64,000 bases of DNA from Epiperipatus broadwayi (GCA_028023455.1 JAQFVV010012416.1:2163767-2227766); one strand, 5' to 3'. Positions 36,567 to 48,599 are shown, counted from the stretch's first letter. Translations and numbers: made by a program. The notes: generated from the sequence alone by a model not told the origin.

Positions 36567-37529
36567 TTGACTAACAGGAAATGGATATTTCAAGATTGTT
36601 TAGTAAGGTGTAAGATACATGTTAATGTAAAACTAGAGAGATAAAAATTATTAAGAAAAACAATATTTACAATTGATATCCTTAATCTTCAGAAACATTC
36701 TAATGAATTTAAATTAGAATTTACAAATTCTTTTTCAAGGATTAGTAGATTTTGATCATGATTCAGATTTGAATGAAATTAATATGAAAACAACTGATAC
36801 GATTTTATGTTTCAATAGGATTTAATAAATAGATAATACATTACACTTATATGTGTATGAAGGTGTTTATGTATATATGTATTTATAAAGGATATTAAAA
36901 TGAAATTAATTATAACAATAATTATTTAGTAAAATTTTATAAGACAACACTTCCTGTGAATCGTATATAACAGTAGCAAACCTTTGGTCACTAAGAAACA
37001 ACAACAAAGGAAAAAGTTATTTCTTTTTTATTCTTTTAAAAATATGTTCTTCATATATATAGATATTGTCTATTTAAAACAAAGTTTTGTAACGATAAAG
37101 ATTTTCGTATTATAAAAAACAATGGAAAGATATACCTGCTTAAAAAACTTATATGTTAAAGAGAAACTTAAAATGAATAGCTAAAATGAAAGTTTACATC
37201 TGCTTCAAAGGCAAGTTTACATTCAAATTAAGGCCAGTAACAATCTAAAGGTGATTAATATCATGCACTAAAGGATCTATTTGCTTCTAATAGGAATTAC
37301 AAATACACACAATTAAATTTGAATAGTATATATATACATTATCATAAATAGAATACAAGGCTCCATATATAATGTTGATAAAATCACTAAGAAAACCAAA
37401 ACAATGTTAAGGATAAAATTGGATATATTTTATATCATAAAAAAATCAAATTTTTAATTTCTCAAACATTTATTACTACACTAAGAGGATATACATATTG
37501 TAACCATTTAGGTTACATGGTAAACAGCA
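36567..37529. other. unassigned AT-rich DNA
   Basis: Nothing recognised. Confidence 0.4.
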
Positions 37530-37885
37530 ACATAGTTATTAAAACAGGCAAAACTCTATACGTATTGCCACTCAGTACAAGCCAGAATAATCATTGGATG
37601 CCAGAAGACTTGTGTATAAAATTCCCATCTAGTGCCTACTCATCCAATATCCTCAGACTAGTTTCTGGCTTGTGGCCTCCATCAGTGAGGAGCCTTGGAT
37701 CTAATGCAACCCTCCAGCAGCCACCTTTTATCTCTACTTATCTACAAAACTATGAGATTTAAATTGAAAACACCATAAGGTTTTCAATCCAAGCTCACCA
37801 GCTTATATAGTCATATAGGTCTGAACTCAGTTAAGTACCTATACATTTTGGTGTCTTTGATTCTTTAATAATCATAGCCACCACT
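37530..37885 (-). mobile_element. Hammerhead family A element, long form, minus
   Basis: AGTTATTAAAACAGGCAAAA, TIR, hammerhead (minus), then CAACCCTCCAGCAGCCACCT and about 150 bp shared with the 29.1-kb copy, ending near GTACCTATACATTTTGGTGT. Immediately followed by the palindromic copy at 37.9 kb. Confidence 0.7.
37641..37701 (-). ncRNA. Type-I hammerhead motif, family A, one core change
   Basis: Minus strand: ATCCAAGGCTCCTCA then CTGATGG (complement of 37679-37685; the last core A is G), GGCC..AAGCC stem II, GAAA, CTAGTC, TGAGGATATTGGAT. Stem I is perfect, but the A9 to G change should abolish or weaken cleavage. Confidence 0.65.
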
Positions 37886-37899
37886 ATTCTATTAGGCAT

Positions 37900-38285
37900 G
37901 ATTAGTTTTAAGCCAATAAACATCACATGATCACCATTTTTATGCTTGCTCTTAACTGTTATTAAAACAAAAAAAACTCTCTATATGTATTGCCATTCAG
38001 TGCAAGCCAGAGTAATCAATGGATACCAGAAGGCATTAGATCCTAAGATCTAGTGCAGTGCTCTCAGATCCAAGGCACCTCACTGATGAAGCCACAAGCC
38101 AGAAACTAGTCTGAGGATATTGGATGAGTAGGCATTGAATGGGGGTTTTATGCACAAGCCTTCTAGCATTCATTGATTACTCTGGCTTGCACTGAGTGGC
38201 AATATGTATAGAAAGTTTTGCCTGTTTTAATAACAGATAAGAGCAAGCATAGAAATTGTGATCATGTGATGTTTATTAGCAACAT
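37900..38285 (+). mobile_element. Hammerhead family A element, complete palindromic form
   Basis: Nearly symmetric: left AAACATCACATGATCACCAT...AACTGTTATTAAAAC...ATGTATTGCC, centre hammerhead, right GGCAATATGTATAGAAAG...GTTTTAATAACAG...GTGATCATGTGATGTTTATT. Terminal inverted repeats are roughly 150 bp. No coding sequence. Confidence 0.8.
38061..38128 (+). ncRNA. Type-I hammerhead ribozyme motif, family A, best stem I
   Basis: CTGATGA 38083-38089; GAAA 38102-38105; CTAG 38106-38109; cleavage GUC after 38111. Stem I: CCTCA (38078-38082) with TGAGG (38112-38116), internal loop, ATCCAA (38068-38073) with TTGGAT (38120-38125), then CTC/GAG. Stem II lost one G and is short (GC/GC). Confidence 0.75.
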
Positions 38286-39594
38286 AGTTGTGTGTGCACA
38301 TATATATTATGACAGTGGCAGGTTTGAACCCTGTTACAAGGTACAAGTAAACTTAAATAGTTGAGTATATATAGATATATTTTAATGCATGTATTAAAAA
38401 TATATATAAATTAACTAAAGCAATATTAAGGGGGGGGGGGGTCTTGGGCCCAATTCGTTTTAATGAGGTATATGCGTGTATATATATTAAAGAAAAAAAT
38501 AGCATGTATAGAATATTCTAGAAAGAAATATGTATTTAATGTAGAAACTTTATTGTATAGAATTTTGTTTTAAGAAGATATGTGGAATGCTGTAAATGGA
38601 AATCCTGTTAAAATCATGCTCTCTAAAATATTTTGACAAAATTGTAAATCTGATAAAATGTGCTAAAAGCTTTTCTTTTGTAAAAGAAAAAAAAACTAAG
38701 GACAAAGGGACACAGATTTATAAAATTATAATGTCCAGGAATGAGGAGACCAAGTAACATAAAGTTAAAAAAAGTAGGATATTTGGAGGACTGATGGGAA
38801 TTCAGGCATGAGGACATAAGGAGAAAAATGATATAAATAGCAAAAGGATAATATAGTGTGGTCTTTTGCTTTTGGTCTTTTGTTTTTGGTCCTGTGCCTT
38901 TGGTCTTTTGTTTGTTGTCTTTCTTTTTTGCTGCTGATCCGTATTTTATATTAAATAGAACTTTCAGCTGTTGTTAGAAGTAATTAATTTTTGGACCTAC
39001 GTGATTGAAAGAAAAATATATATGTTAGCTGGCATGAATATGTGGGGGTGAAACCATGATTGTCCTGTCTGATAGCTCCATGTAGTAAATCAAATCTGCT
39101 TTATTGTCCCATGATTGTTCAAACTTTAGAATCCACCCCATATACCTTCATTGCATCAAGCATTCGGACACATGCTCATTTCCTCAGAAATTATAAACAG
39201 AGACTTTTATGATAGACACTCATTATGGATCCCAAATCATTCAGAAAGCTTAATTTACTCATGAATAAAAATAATCTAACATCCCCAGGAATTAAAAGGT
39301 AACAGTCTATATTTTTTTAATACATGTGTGCACCTTATTAATTTTTCAACATAACCTATATCTAAACATGAGAAGAGAATGTGTGATTCACATAATTAAT
39401 AATAATTTGATCCGATAATATATATATATATCTACATCAGTTAAAATTTTATATATCTAAATGTAAAGAGAGAATGTTTGAGTGTTATAATTAATAATAA
39501 TTTGATCTGTTAAAAATATGTATTTTTGCGTATACTTCAGTAAAGGATTGAGCACTATAATTATTTTATCCTTTCATCTTTATTTATTTGTATT
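38286..39594. other. unassigned AT-rich DNA
   Basis: Contains a minus-oriented B-box-like GGTTTGAACCCTG (38312-38324) suggesting a tRNA-like SINE relic, a G12 tract near 38430-38441, and a run of TTTTGGTC-like repeats at about 38860-38930. No gene recognised. Confidence 0.4.
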
Positions 39595-39652
39595 ATCTCA
39601 TTGCATAATTTTATGCACACTGCTATCTCATTGCATAATTTTATGCACACTA
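39595..39652. repeat. 30-bp tandem duplication
   Basis: ATCTCATTGCATAATTTTAT plus ten further bases is repeated twice in direct succession. Confidence 0.9.
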
Positions 39653-40638
39653 CCCCAGGTGGCAGAATTATCTGCCCTCAATGAGTTAGCTAGTGGCCTA
39701 GTATTACTAATACTATGTTATTATTTCCATAAGATCCTGACAATATAATTCTTATGCATGCATAAGATTGGCACTTGGAGTTGGAATAAAACAAACATCC
39801 ATAAATATATTGTTTGGGAAAATATTAATTAATGAATGATAGAAACTAAGGCCTAGTATTCATGTATTTATATAATGTCTTATTTTGTCTTTCTTATTGT
39901 TGGGAGATTAAGCTTTAAAATAACTTGTCACAGGCTATGGCTGTTTACAAGTTCATCTTGGAAAAATTAATGTTTCAATTGTATAGTAACCATTAATACC
40001 AATTATAAATGTCATATTGGGATTGTTTGAAGAGAAAGTGTAAACTGAATTGAGCAAAAATATAGAGAAGTGATGGAACCCATTACAATATATTAAGTAA
40101 AGAAAAAGTAGATATAAACACAGGCATAAATTTTTGTAGATATTTTTTATATTTCACTTGGTATTAAAATAAGAAATAAAGGGTTAAATAACTCTGAATT
40201 TAAAACAGAATTTTATTATAAATTAAAACATTTAAAAAGGTCTAAATAAATATTAATATTGTATTATTATTATTATGATTTTGAATTAAAAAAAAACAGT
40301 CATGATTTATTTTTGAAAATCTTTTTATTAATAATACTTGTATACATTTCTTTGTCTATTTTAAAAATCTTTGTAGATTAAAAATTCCAAAGGATTAAAG
40401 TAAAAACATGTAGATCAGAGTTGCTTCCGGCAGTAACTTGTAATTAAAAGTGCTTTGAAAAAATTAAAAATTTATTTTAATCAAGATAAAGATTGGACAG
40501 AAAAAAACTCTGTTTTCAGGTACTGTTTTTATCACCTCAAGATTAAAAGGATTAGTCAGATTGAAAGCACTTGCAATGTGTTTTTATCACTTCAGATGAT
40601 TCTATAAAAAGGTTGATAAAGAAATATCAGTTCTGTTT
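39653..40638. other. unassigned AT-rich DNA
   Basis: Nothing recognised. Confidence 0.35.
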
Positions 40639-40885
40639 GGCATATAGTTTTTGTAAGAGCAGCCAGAAGAGTCTGGTTAATATTTTTTTGAGAATCAGGT
40701 GGCCAAATTGATCAGCTGCAAAGTCTGGATTATAGTTTTTGTAAGAGCTGGACAGAAGAGTCTGGTTTTAATATTTTGAGAAGCAGTGGCCAAATAGGTC
40801 AGATACAAAGTTTGAATAGTAATTTTTTGGAAGACAGTTCTTGTCTTAATTTTTTGTGAAGCAGTTGGTTTTATATGGCCAGAGA
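40639..40885. repeat. Three diverged tandem units of 70-90 bp
   Basis: TATAGTTTTTGTAAGAGC, CAGAAGAGTCTGG and GTGGCCAAAT recur at about 40640, 40730 and (weaker) 40818. Function unknown. Confidence 0.7.
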
Positions 40886-42346
40886 GATGACTGGAAAATT
40901 TATACAGAGCTCTGATGAGATATAAGTGAAGTCAAGGCTATGTTTAAATTCACAGTCTTAAAAGTATTCTGGAAAAGAGTTTGCTGGCCCAAAGCTCATC
41001 ATATCTTAGATAGTAGGGAACTCATGGAATGCCAACCCCTGACTATACTTTCCCAATGCTGATAATTACTTGGGCTGATCTTCATCAAGAAAAACCAGTT
41101 GCTGAAGAAATAATTATATGTATGCTGATTTATGTAAAGGCAGAGAGGCACAGATAAATGTATATATATAGCTGGTGAGTAATGTTATATATTAAAAATG
41201 AAATTTTAAAGAACAATTTTGCTTCAGTTAAATGTCTGAAAATGAAGATTTAATGGATATATGCGATTATATTTGTTTTTTCAAGAGAATAAGTGAAAAA
41301 TATTTAAAATCTATATTTTTCAGTTTAAAGACATTTCTAATTATTCAATCAACAATAATACAGTCAAGATTGACTGTTATATTTTGAAAATGAAAAAAGG
41401 AATTTATAAACTCATTTTTTTAAAAAAAAAACAACAACTGATACCTAATTTTAAATTATATCTATATTTTCTATATTTTCTTTATATACACATATATGTG
41501 TGAAAATTATATATGTTTTCCAAATGGAATTAATTAGGAAAAATACAAATTAAAAGTGACAACTAGAAATATTTATTGTAGGACAATTTAAATATATTCA
41601 GAAATTACATGCACACACATGTATGTGTGCATATATAGATTAATGTGTGTCAAATAGACACTTATATGTAAAATTTAATCATTTGTTATCATTATTAAAT
41701 ATCAATTGAAATATATTAATTCTATATTATAAATTGTGCATATATATATATATATATGTAAAACAACACGTAATAACTTAAATTTTGTATTAATCACATA
41801 TATGTAAATCACAATGTGATAATTTGTTATTATTGTATGTTAATCAAAATCAGAAGGCTTAATTGATATTGAAGCAGTCAATCTTTGCTTAAGATTGCAC
41901 TTCATGGTTCTATCTAGACTTCTGTTTAAACTCTATATCCGATCCTGTACCTTTAGTCATGTGTATATATTTTATGTATATATTTGAGATGTGCACTGAA
42001 AATTTATAAAGTTTAACTTTTCAATATTTGTTATTATTAATTCTTTTTTATTAAAGTACATAGGTATGGCTCATATATATATATATAAGCAAACATACTA
42101 ACAAAATATTAGTTTTATAAACATTTTTATCATACATCATTTATAAAAGTTTTTTTTAAAATTGTTTTTTCTATTAAACTCTATATTTTATAAATCCAAG
42201 ATGGAAGATGCAACTTCTAATTGTTCAAAAATAATTAAAGGGTTGGAAATATAATATTGTTTTAATCTTGGGAAGGAATTTTTAATTAAGTTTTTACTTA
42301 AAATAAAATGGGATTGATAAATTTTATTTTTGTATAAACATTTTTG
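40886..42346. other. unassigned AT-rich DNA
   Basis: Several short TA and TG runs; nothing recognised. Confidence 0.4.
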
Positions 42347-42379
42347 TCAAATCTATTTTCAATCTGAAAATAGATTTGA
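42347..42379. repeat. Perfect 14-bp hairpin
   Basis: TCAAATCTATTTTC and GAAAATAGATTTGA flank a 5-nt loop. Confidence 0.85.
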
Positions 42380-42479
42380 ATATATTTTGGAATGTTATTT
42401 AATGTTTGCATCTTCAAACAATGAACAAAGAAAACTTAAGATTTTAGAGTAAAGATTAGATTTGAGCTAGAAATAAATT

Positions 42480-42790
42480 AAAAGCATTTTTCAAGTACCT
42501 GGGCAGGAGTATAAAATGGGATAATTTTGACCACCAACAGATTAGCTACCATTGAGAGAACTGATTGCTACTAGACTCCATGCTGCTTTGAAATCTTAAA
42601 AATGATGATCTGGTAGAAAGCCTTTCCCAACCCTTGTGAGTCATCTTCTGCTGCCATAATATCCGGCTGCCCTGAAATGAAGGAAGGCCTAAAAAAGAAC
42701 TCTGGAATGCAGAATCGAAGCTGGCTGTCACCAAGAACTCAAATGGATCGATTAAATGCAATACTTTGAAAATGAACTCTTAAATTGTGC
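42480..42790 (-). other. GC-richer patch, possible exon or unknown repeat
   Basis: Base composition is clearly less AT-rich than the surroundings and a 71-codon frame (42761 to 42546, minus) begins MHLIDPFEFLV and ends SSNQFSQW. I do not recognise the protein, and splice sites are not compelling. It could be a non-coding exon or an unrecognised element. Confidence 0.3.
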
Positions 42791-43561
42791 ATAGTAATGA
42801 TTTTCATACCGTCTGAAAGTAAATCTAGCTGACTAATCTTGAACCCTACTATCAATTTCTCCTAATGTATGATTTAATTTTGTAACTTTTTTAATATGTA
42901 AATTGCTCTCAAATAATTTCTATAAATTTAATTCTCTCTCATATGCTCTAACTTTTTTTAACTTTGGTGCGGTCATTTATTTATATGTATTTATTACTTA
43001 ATTTTATATGTCTATTTTAGTTATTATTAATATGCCAATCTCAAGCAATCTGATGAGTTGAATTTCTAAAAAATTTTCTTTCTTTTTTTAAGTAAATCTT
43101 CATGAATTAAGGTTATTAACATTTCCTTAAAACATAATGCATCATTAATTTAATACTCTCACCAGATTGCTTTTACAAGTCAACATTTTATGTTTTAGTA
43201 TAAAATTTATTTGTTTAACTCTGGATTCTACATGGGGTGAATCCAGAACTTAGGTTAATTAATGCTCTGAAATTTTAAAATGTTATTTATTAAATTCTGA
43301 AAGGGTGACCTATTACTTATTTTTTCTATAACTGCAATTTTACTTTATTTCTTTATACTCTTAAAATATCAAATGTTTAAATAACCTAGTCATCAAAATC
43401 AATGAAGATGGGATTGAATTATTTTAAATAGCCAAAAAAGGAGGGGGTCAAATTTTAACATATATTTTATTAAATGAAATCTCTCTCTATATATTATTGT
43501 GGCATAATGTATTATTTGTCTAAATTATGGCATTCAAACAAGGGTCATTTATTTTAAAGCA
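42791..43561. other. unassigned AT-rich DNA
   Basis: Nothing recognised. Confidence 0.35.
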
Positions 43562-43868
43562 GCAAATTTTATTCCATGTCATTAGTGACTTTCGTCTGTG
43601 TTACTGACACTCAGCTCCTCTTCATGAATTTATAAATATATTACGTGCTTCTAATCTGGAGGTTGTGATAACATTGAACCCATAGATTTCTTCTCATGCC
43701 TTGTCCTGTGGATAGTTGACCACTTTCTTTATATAAAAGGCCTCTGCACATTGGTGACATCCACAGCATGCCTTGTTCACATTTCTCTAAGCATTTTCCA
43801 AGAAGGGGGTCTTCGATTTCGTTTTTCATCCAGAAGCATGACCTTTTCCTGTTATTTCTTTGCCACAA
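43562..43868 (-). other. possible 3'-terminal exon (tentative)
   Basis: A minus-strand 75-codon frame (43868 to 43641), beginning MWQRNNRKRSCFWMKN and containing GKCLEKCEQG, ends at a stop followed about 65 nt later by an AATAAA-like signal (complement of about 43570-43576). A TTTGCAG acceptor-like sequence precedes it, but its pyrimidine tract is weak. The composition is less AT-rich than its neighbours. No family is recognised; a non-coding transcript is equally possible. Confidence 0.3.
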
Positions 43869-46184
43869 TGTTAGTACTGCAAACTTCTTTATATTATTAT
43901 TTTTTTTGCTTCATGACACGGTTTTGATGTTGTAATATTAAAATTGTGCTCTGCTCAAAATATATATAAATGCCAACTACTACTAGTTTTATTAATTAAT
44001 GTTATTTTAGTCTTATACAATTCCACCATCGTAATTTATTATTTCTGTACTTCCAAATGCTAAATAAAAGAATTGTTAATAAATATTTTGTCTCATAATT
44101 AAATGTAATTTTTATAATTGAATTTTATTTATTTTTCATGACCACAATGACGTGAAAATAGTTTTATTATTTCTGTAATGAATCTCGGAATGTTCCCCAA
44201 AATATTATGTTAGTCACCACATTTCAGAAATGTAAACCAAAGCATTATTAGCAATCTTTTGTAATCTCTTTTAATAAATGATTTGCATCTTAATATCATA
44301 CCCACCAAATCTGTATGTTAATATATAATACTATTTAGCTAATAAAAGTGCATATGAGAATCGTTAGCGTGAATTTCAATATGTAATTATCTACCATTTG
44401 GTAGACCACTTGCTCAACCACACACACACTTATATATGCAATTAATTCTTAATGTACATAATTAATTCACTATATTAAACTAATTTTATTGTCTAACTTG
44501 TTTGAGTAGTTCGAATTCCTGTTTCTCCACTTCCATACATACAACTATGTATATGCATGTTTTCATAGTTAATATTAAGTCTCACTGTCTTCTCTGCTAG
44601 TGGGCTGGATTTAAAATGAATTATCATGTGCCATCATTATATGTTATTTATTAGGTATTTGATCTGGGCCTATGGAGTGGGTTTGAATTCAGTTTGATCT
44701 CTGACCTAAATCTTAGGCTTGACTGGGTTTGAAGTACATTTCATTGAGTTTTAGCTCATGTTAGATGGATCAACATGTTTTAACTTGCATTGTTCTAGAT
44801 CTTAATATCATTTTTTATATTTTTATTGTTAATAAACTTGTGTTCAGTTATGAAAATTATTCCAGTGGTTGTAAATATTTTTAGAATATCTGTTTTCATC
44901 ATCTCTTGGTCACATACATTAATATAGCTTGTGTTCTTCCAAGCTAGATTCATGTAAAATGGCTAATATATAAATGGAGATGTATATTAGTGCTTCTGGG
45001 CATTCCAATGATGATGATTATGATGATGATTGATAACATTCTCATTGGTGCTAAGAGTATATTCTTTAAAGCCCATGCACTACCTTTTATTTTATTTTAT
45101 TCTTAGAAATTAAGTTTATAGTTGGCCAGTACATTAATGGTATTAAGTGGCCAGAGCATTGATGATGATCAGCATGTTTTAATATCCCAACATTATTGTT
45201 GTGATTATTGTTGATTATTATGTATCCAGATGGATGAGCACTTAGTTGGTGCATTCAAGATATGTTTAAATAATTGACCAATCTGGCAAAAGCTCAATAG
45301 TTAGCCTGGTCTACAGGAGACCCATTTCCAATCCAGTCAGCAGATTGACTGTTAATTTATATTTTTTAGTGTAGTTTGATTGATGAATTATTCATGGTGA
45401 TGAATTATTTCTTTCTTTGTATTACTTATTATAATGCTGGTTGATAGTTAATCATTGTTGCTCTGAGGAGTTAGCTGGCTGATTTCTCAGAGATCTTTTG
45501 ATCTTATGCTCTCTTTGATATATAAAATTACTTTATATATTTTATAGGATATTAAACATTTCTTTATAATTATTTTAAACATCTCTTTAATATTATTTTA
45601 CTTATAATGACCACCCCAGGTTCACTCCTTTTGTTCCCCATCCATTACAATATATTATAATCATTTTACTCATATTGCCAAAATCTGTCAATAAATTTGG
45701 GTAATGTTTACACACATCTTAATATAAGGGTTCTGTTGCACTATAGTGAAGCATATTATTACTATTATCCCAGGAATAGTACGTAATGATGAAATTGAAC
45801 AAATATCTCAGAAGGTGTTGCTAATGAATTTATATTATAGAACACTAAGTTATAAAAACTAGCTAAATAGGATTAAAACAACAGATACTGATGAACAAAA
45901 TTATATAGGGATTTATTAGAAAGGAATCCTGAACAGTATATAAGATTTAAACCTTCCGCAAATCTAGGATAAAACCCTATGCTTTGGATTTTAAAATGTT
46001 TATGCATGGGCATTGTGTGTCTCATCACTTTATCAACTTTGAATTCCATTTCAAGTTCTATTATTTATTTATTTATTATCTAATATGTTTGAGTTTAGTT
46101 ATGACTAAATATTTTATATAAATATTTTACAAATAACTGAAACACAGGCTTATTATATACATGTGTCTATATAATTAATATATA
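43869..46184. other. unassigned AT-rich DNA
   Basis: No coding motif. GGGTTTGAATTCAG at about 44677 is B-box-like but has no A-box partner. A GATGAT-type run lies near 45008-45030. Confidence 0.35.
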
Positions 46185-46400
46185 GGATATATGAGCACAG
46201 ACTTTCACACGACCCACCACTCTCCACTCTATTTCATAACACTAATATACTTGAAGCACATATATGTTGAAAAAATAAATAATCACCAATATACGTATTT
46301 CATGCTAAACCAGCAATCATCAGTTGGTCCAGATTACCATCTCTACACATATATGCTATAAGTGCTCAGATATATATTAAGATTGCCAATCTTATGCTAG
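46185..46400 (-). mobile_element. Hammerhead family B element, minus member of head-to-head pair
   Basis: Mirror image of the following copy; both start near 46400 and run outward to TATGAGCACA on the left and TGTGCTCATA on the right. Confidence 0.8.
46280..46336 (-). ncRNA. Type-I hammerhead ribozyme motif, family B
   Basis: Minus strand: CTGATGA (46323-46317), TGCT/AGCA stem II, GAAA (46301-46298), TACGTA, AUA cleavage, CCAA/TTGG and TAATC/GATTA stem I. Core intact. Confidence 0.78.
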
Positions 46401-46630
46401 CCTGTCCATTAAAGTATAAAGATTGACTATCTTAATATATATCTGAGCACTTATAGCATATATGTGTAGAGATGGTAATCTGGACCAACTGATGATTGCT
46501 GGTTTAGCATGAAATACATATATTGGTGATTATTTATCTTTTCAATATATATGTGTTCAAGGGTATCAGTGTTATGAGATAGAGTGGAGAGTGGTGGGGC
46601 ATGTGAAAGTATGTGCTCATATATCCTATA
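46401..46630 (+). mobile_element. Hammerhead family B element, plus member of head-to-head pair
   Basis: CCTGTCCATTAAAGTATAAA, hammerhead, 3' tRNA-like part with a degenerated B-box. With the minus copy it makes a roughly 440-bp inverted repeat with little centre. Confidence 0.8.
46476..46532 (+). ncRNA. Type-I hammerhead ribozyme motif, family B
   Basis: CTGATGA 46489-46495; GAAA 46511-46514; TACATA 46515-46520; cleavage after 46522 (AUA); stem I CCAA/TTGG (46523-46526) and TAATC (46476-46480) with GATTA (46528-46532). Core intact. Confidence 0.78.
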
Positions 46631-47245
46631 AATATTTTATATATATATTAGAAAATCATGATAATTGGTCAAAATTACAATTAAACAATATCTTTATATT
46701 TAAGAACTTATTTAGGTTTCATATTGTCATAATTTCAATTCTGAATAAGTTCTAAGACTGTAAATTTTGTATATTTAACAAATAAAATTGAACACAGATT
46801 TTCCTCTGAATCTCAACCCATGTCTATCATCTAACATCATAATGAGTTATACCCAGTAGGTAAAGTTTAGCTGATGTTTTATCAAGTTCATTTATGAGTT
46901 ATTATTACTTGATGTAAATAAATTATTATGATTATCGTTATTAAATTAAAGCTATAAACTTTATTTACTTTAGCTAGTTAAGGGATATAACTAAACAATT
47001 ACATGTTGGCATAAAATTCAAATAGCATTATCCTCTATACATCTATTTTAGTTCAAATAAAGGCCAGACTATTATCCTAAAAATCTCATCATATTCACCA
47101 GAGCTGGCATTTCTTTTATTTCATCTTCATCTTGTAGTGGTATAGATTAGGGACTTAAGGAATTAGATTATCAAAATCTTTTATAAAAAGTCATTCAATC
47201 TTATATCAATCTGAATTTAATTAGCATTTAATAGAGATGCTGTTC
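46631..47245. other. unassigned AT-rich DNA
   Basis: Nothing recognised. Confidence 0.4.
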
Positions 47246-47355
47246 TTTTTTTTCTTCTCATATGTCATAGCATCAGCCGGGAAGCGAACCCGCTAACCCG
47301 GGACAACCGTTTATAAAGCAGCCGTCGCTGACCTCTCGACCACCAATGCTTGACG
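47246..47355 (-). mobile_element. tRNA-like SINE, minus copy
   Basis: Poly(T), then CATATGTCATAGCATCAGCC, GAAGCGAACCC (B-box complement) and GACCTCTCGACCACCAA (A-box complement). Confidence 0.8.
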
Positions 47356-47671
47356 AGTCTCTAATCTTAGAGCATCATACATACACTTGTCCCATTCATA
47401 CAATATATATATACTTAAATAATAAGTGTACTAGTGCTCAAGGTTAAATGGATTTGAAAGTAATCATTAAAAACCACTCAATACTTCGATAATCCCAATA
47501 TCAATATCAGTCAACAATTTCAAACTGTTAACTGTTATAGATTGGGATTGTCTAAGTGTTGACTGTTTTTAATGATACATACATACATACATCATCTACA
47601 AGGGTCAAGTTAATTTAAAGTACAATATAGTTTAACATTTTTATTTACTGTGCCAATATTAAAAAATTAAA
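47356..47671. other. unassigned DNA with a CATA repeat
   Basis: A short (CATA)n lies near 47576-47592. AATCCCAATATCAATATC is partly mirrored by GATTGGGATTG downstream. Confidence 0.35.
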
Positions 47672-48002
47672 AATAATAGAGATCAATTTTTTTATATACT
47701 AAATGCTTTTATTTACAGTGCATTAAAAAGAAAAATATATTTGTTTCTTCAATCACAATTGGGATTTTTAGATTTAATTCGAAATACAAACATGGTGGGG
47801 AGGGGGGGGGTTCAGAAATTAATTAAGACAATCTCTATTTTTATAGCAAAGGATTGAATTAATTAATTTCTGGACCCCCATGTTTTTATTTCAAGTTAAA
47901 TCTAAAAACCCCAATTGTGATTGAAGAAACACTTTTTCTTTTCTTTTTAGTGCATAATAAATAAAAGTATTTAATACAAACAATTTTTTATCTCTATTAT
48001 TT
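47672..48002. mobile_element. Foldback MITE, about 160-bp arms
   Basis: AATAATAGAGAT...CTTCAATCACAATTGGGATT...CAGAAATTAATTAA on the left is mirrored by TTAATTAATTTCTGGACC...CCAATTGTGATTGAAG...ATCTCTATTATT on the right. A G9 tract sits inside the left arm where the right arm has only CCCCC. No coding capacity. Confidence 0.8.
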
Positions 48003-48599
48003 CAATATGATTTAATTCTAAAAAGACTTTCTCTGCTTGCCTTTAATATCTGCAAGAGAAACCTCAGTTTAATGGTTCCTTTATTCAAGAGCCACAAATT
48101 ATAAATTTGAGTAGTGTCATATCCATGTTCAGAATAGCTTTTGACCAGAAGTTGTCTTAAGGAAGTAATCTTATGGGGACAATAGATGGGGGGGGGGGAT
48201 TTATATGGAAGTTATATTCACTACATTAGAAGTAAATTGATAAAGAATCTTTTCTATGAATTAATTATAACCTATTAAATATTAATTTTTAATAAGCAAC
48301 ATAAATAATTAATCAAGTATTAAATGTTCAGGAGACTATGCATCAGAATTAATAACGTAAATTTTGAATCTACAACCTTTAACTCTTGAGCTTATCACTT
48401 TAATAATGTGCTAAACTTTATAGAGTAATTGCCAGCAATAAATATTATTAAATCTAATATATTGCTTGAAATTTTTAATAATCTTCAAGCATTAGAAATG
48501 ATGAACTGAGCTTTCGAATCTGTAAGCTTTACGATAAATAATACTAAATTTATTAATAATATCAATAAGATTTGAAATACAGGCATTCTTACATCTGGA
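48003..48599. other. unassigned AT-rich DNA with a G11 tract
   Basis: Eleven G at 48188-48198. Nothing else recognised. Confidence 0.4.

Noticed and set aside
40912-40940. CTGATGAGATATAAGTGAAG as a possible hammerhead
   Set aside because: GAAG replaces GAAA and stems II and I do not form.
43049-43075. CTGATGA as a possible hammerhead
   Set aside because: No GAAA box and no pairing flanks.
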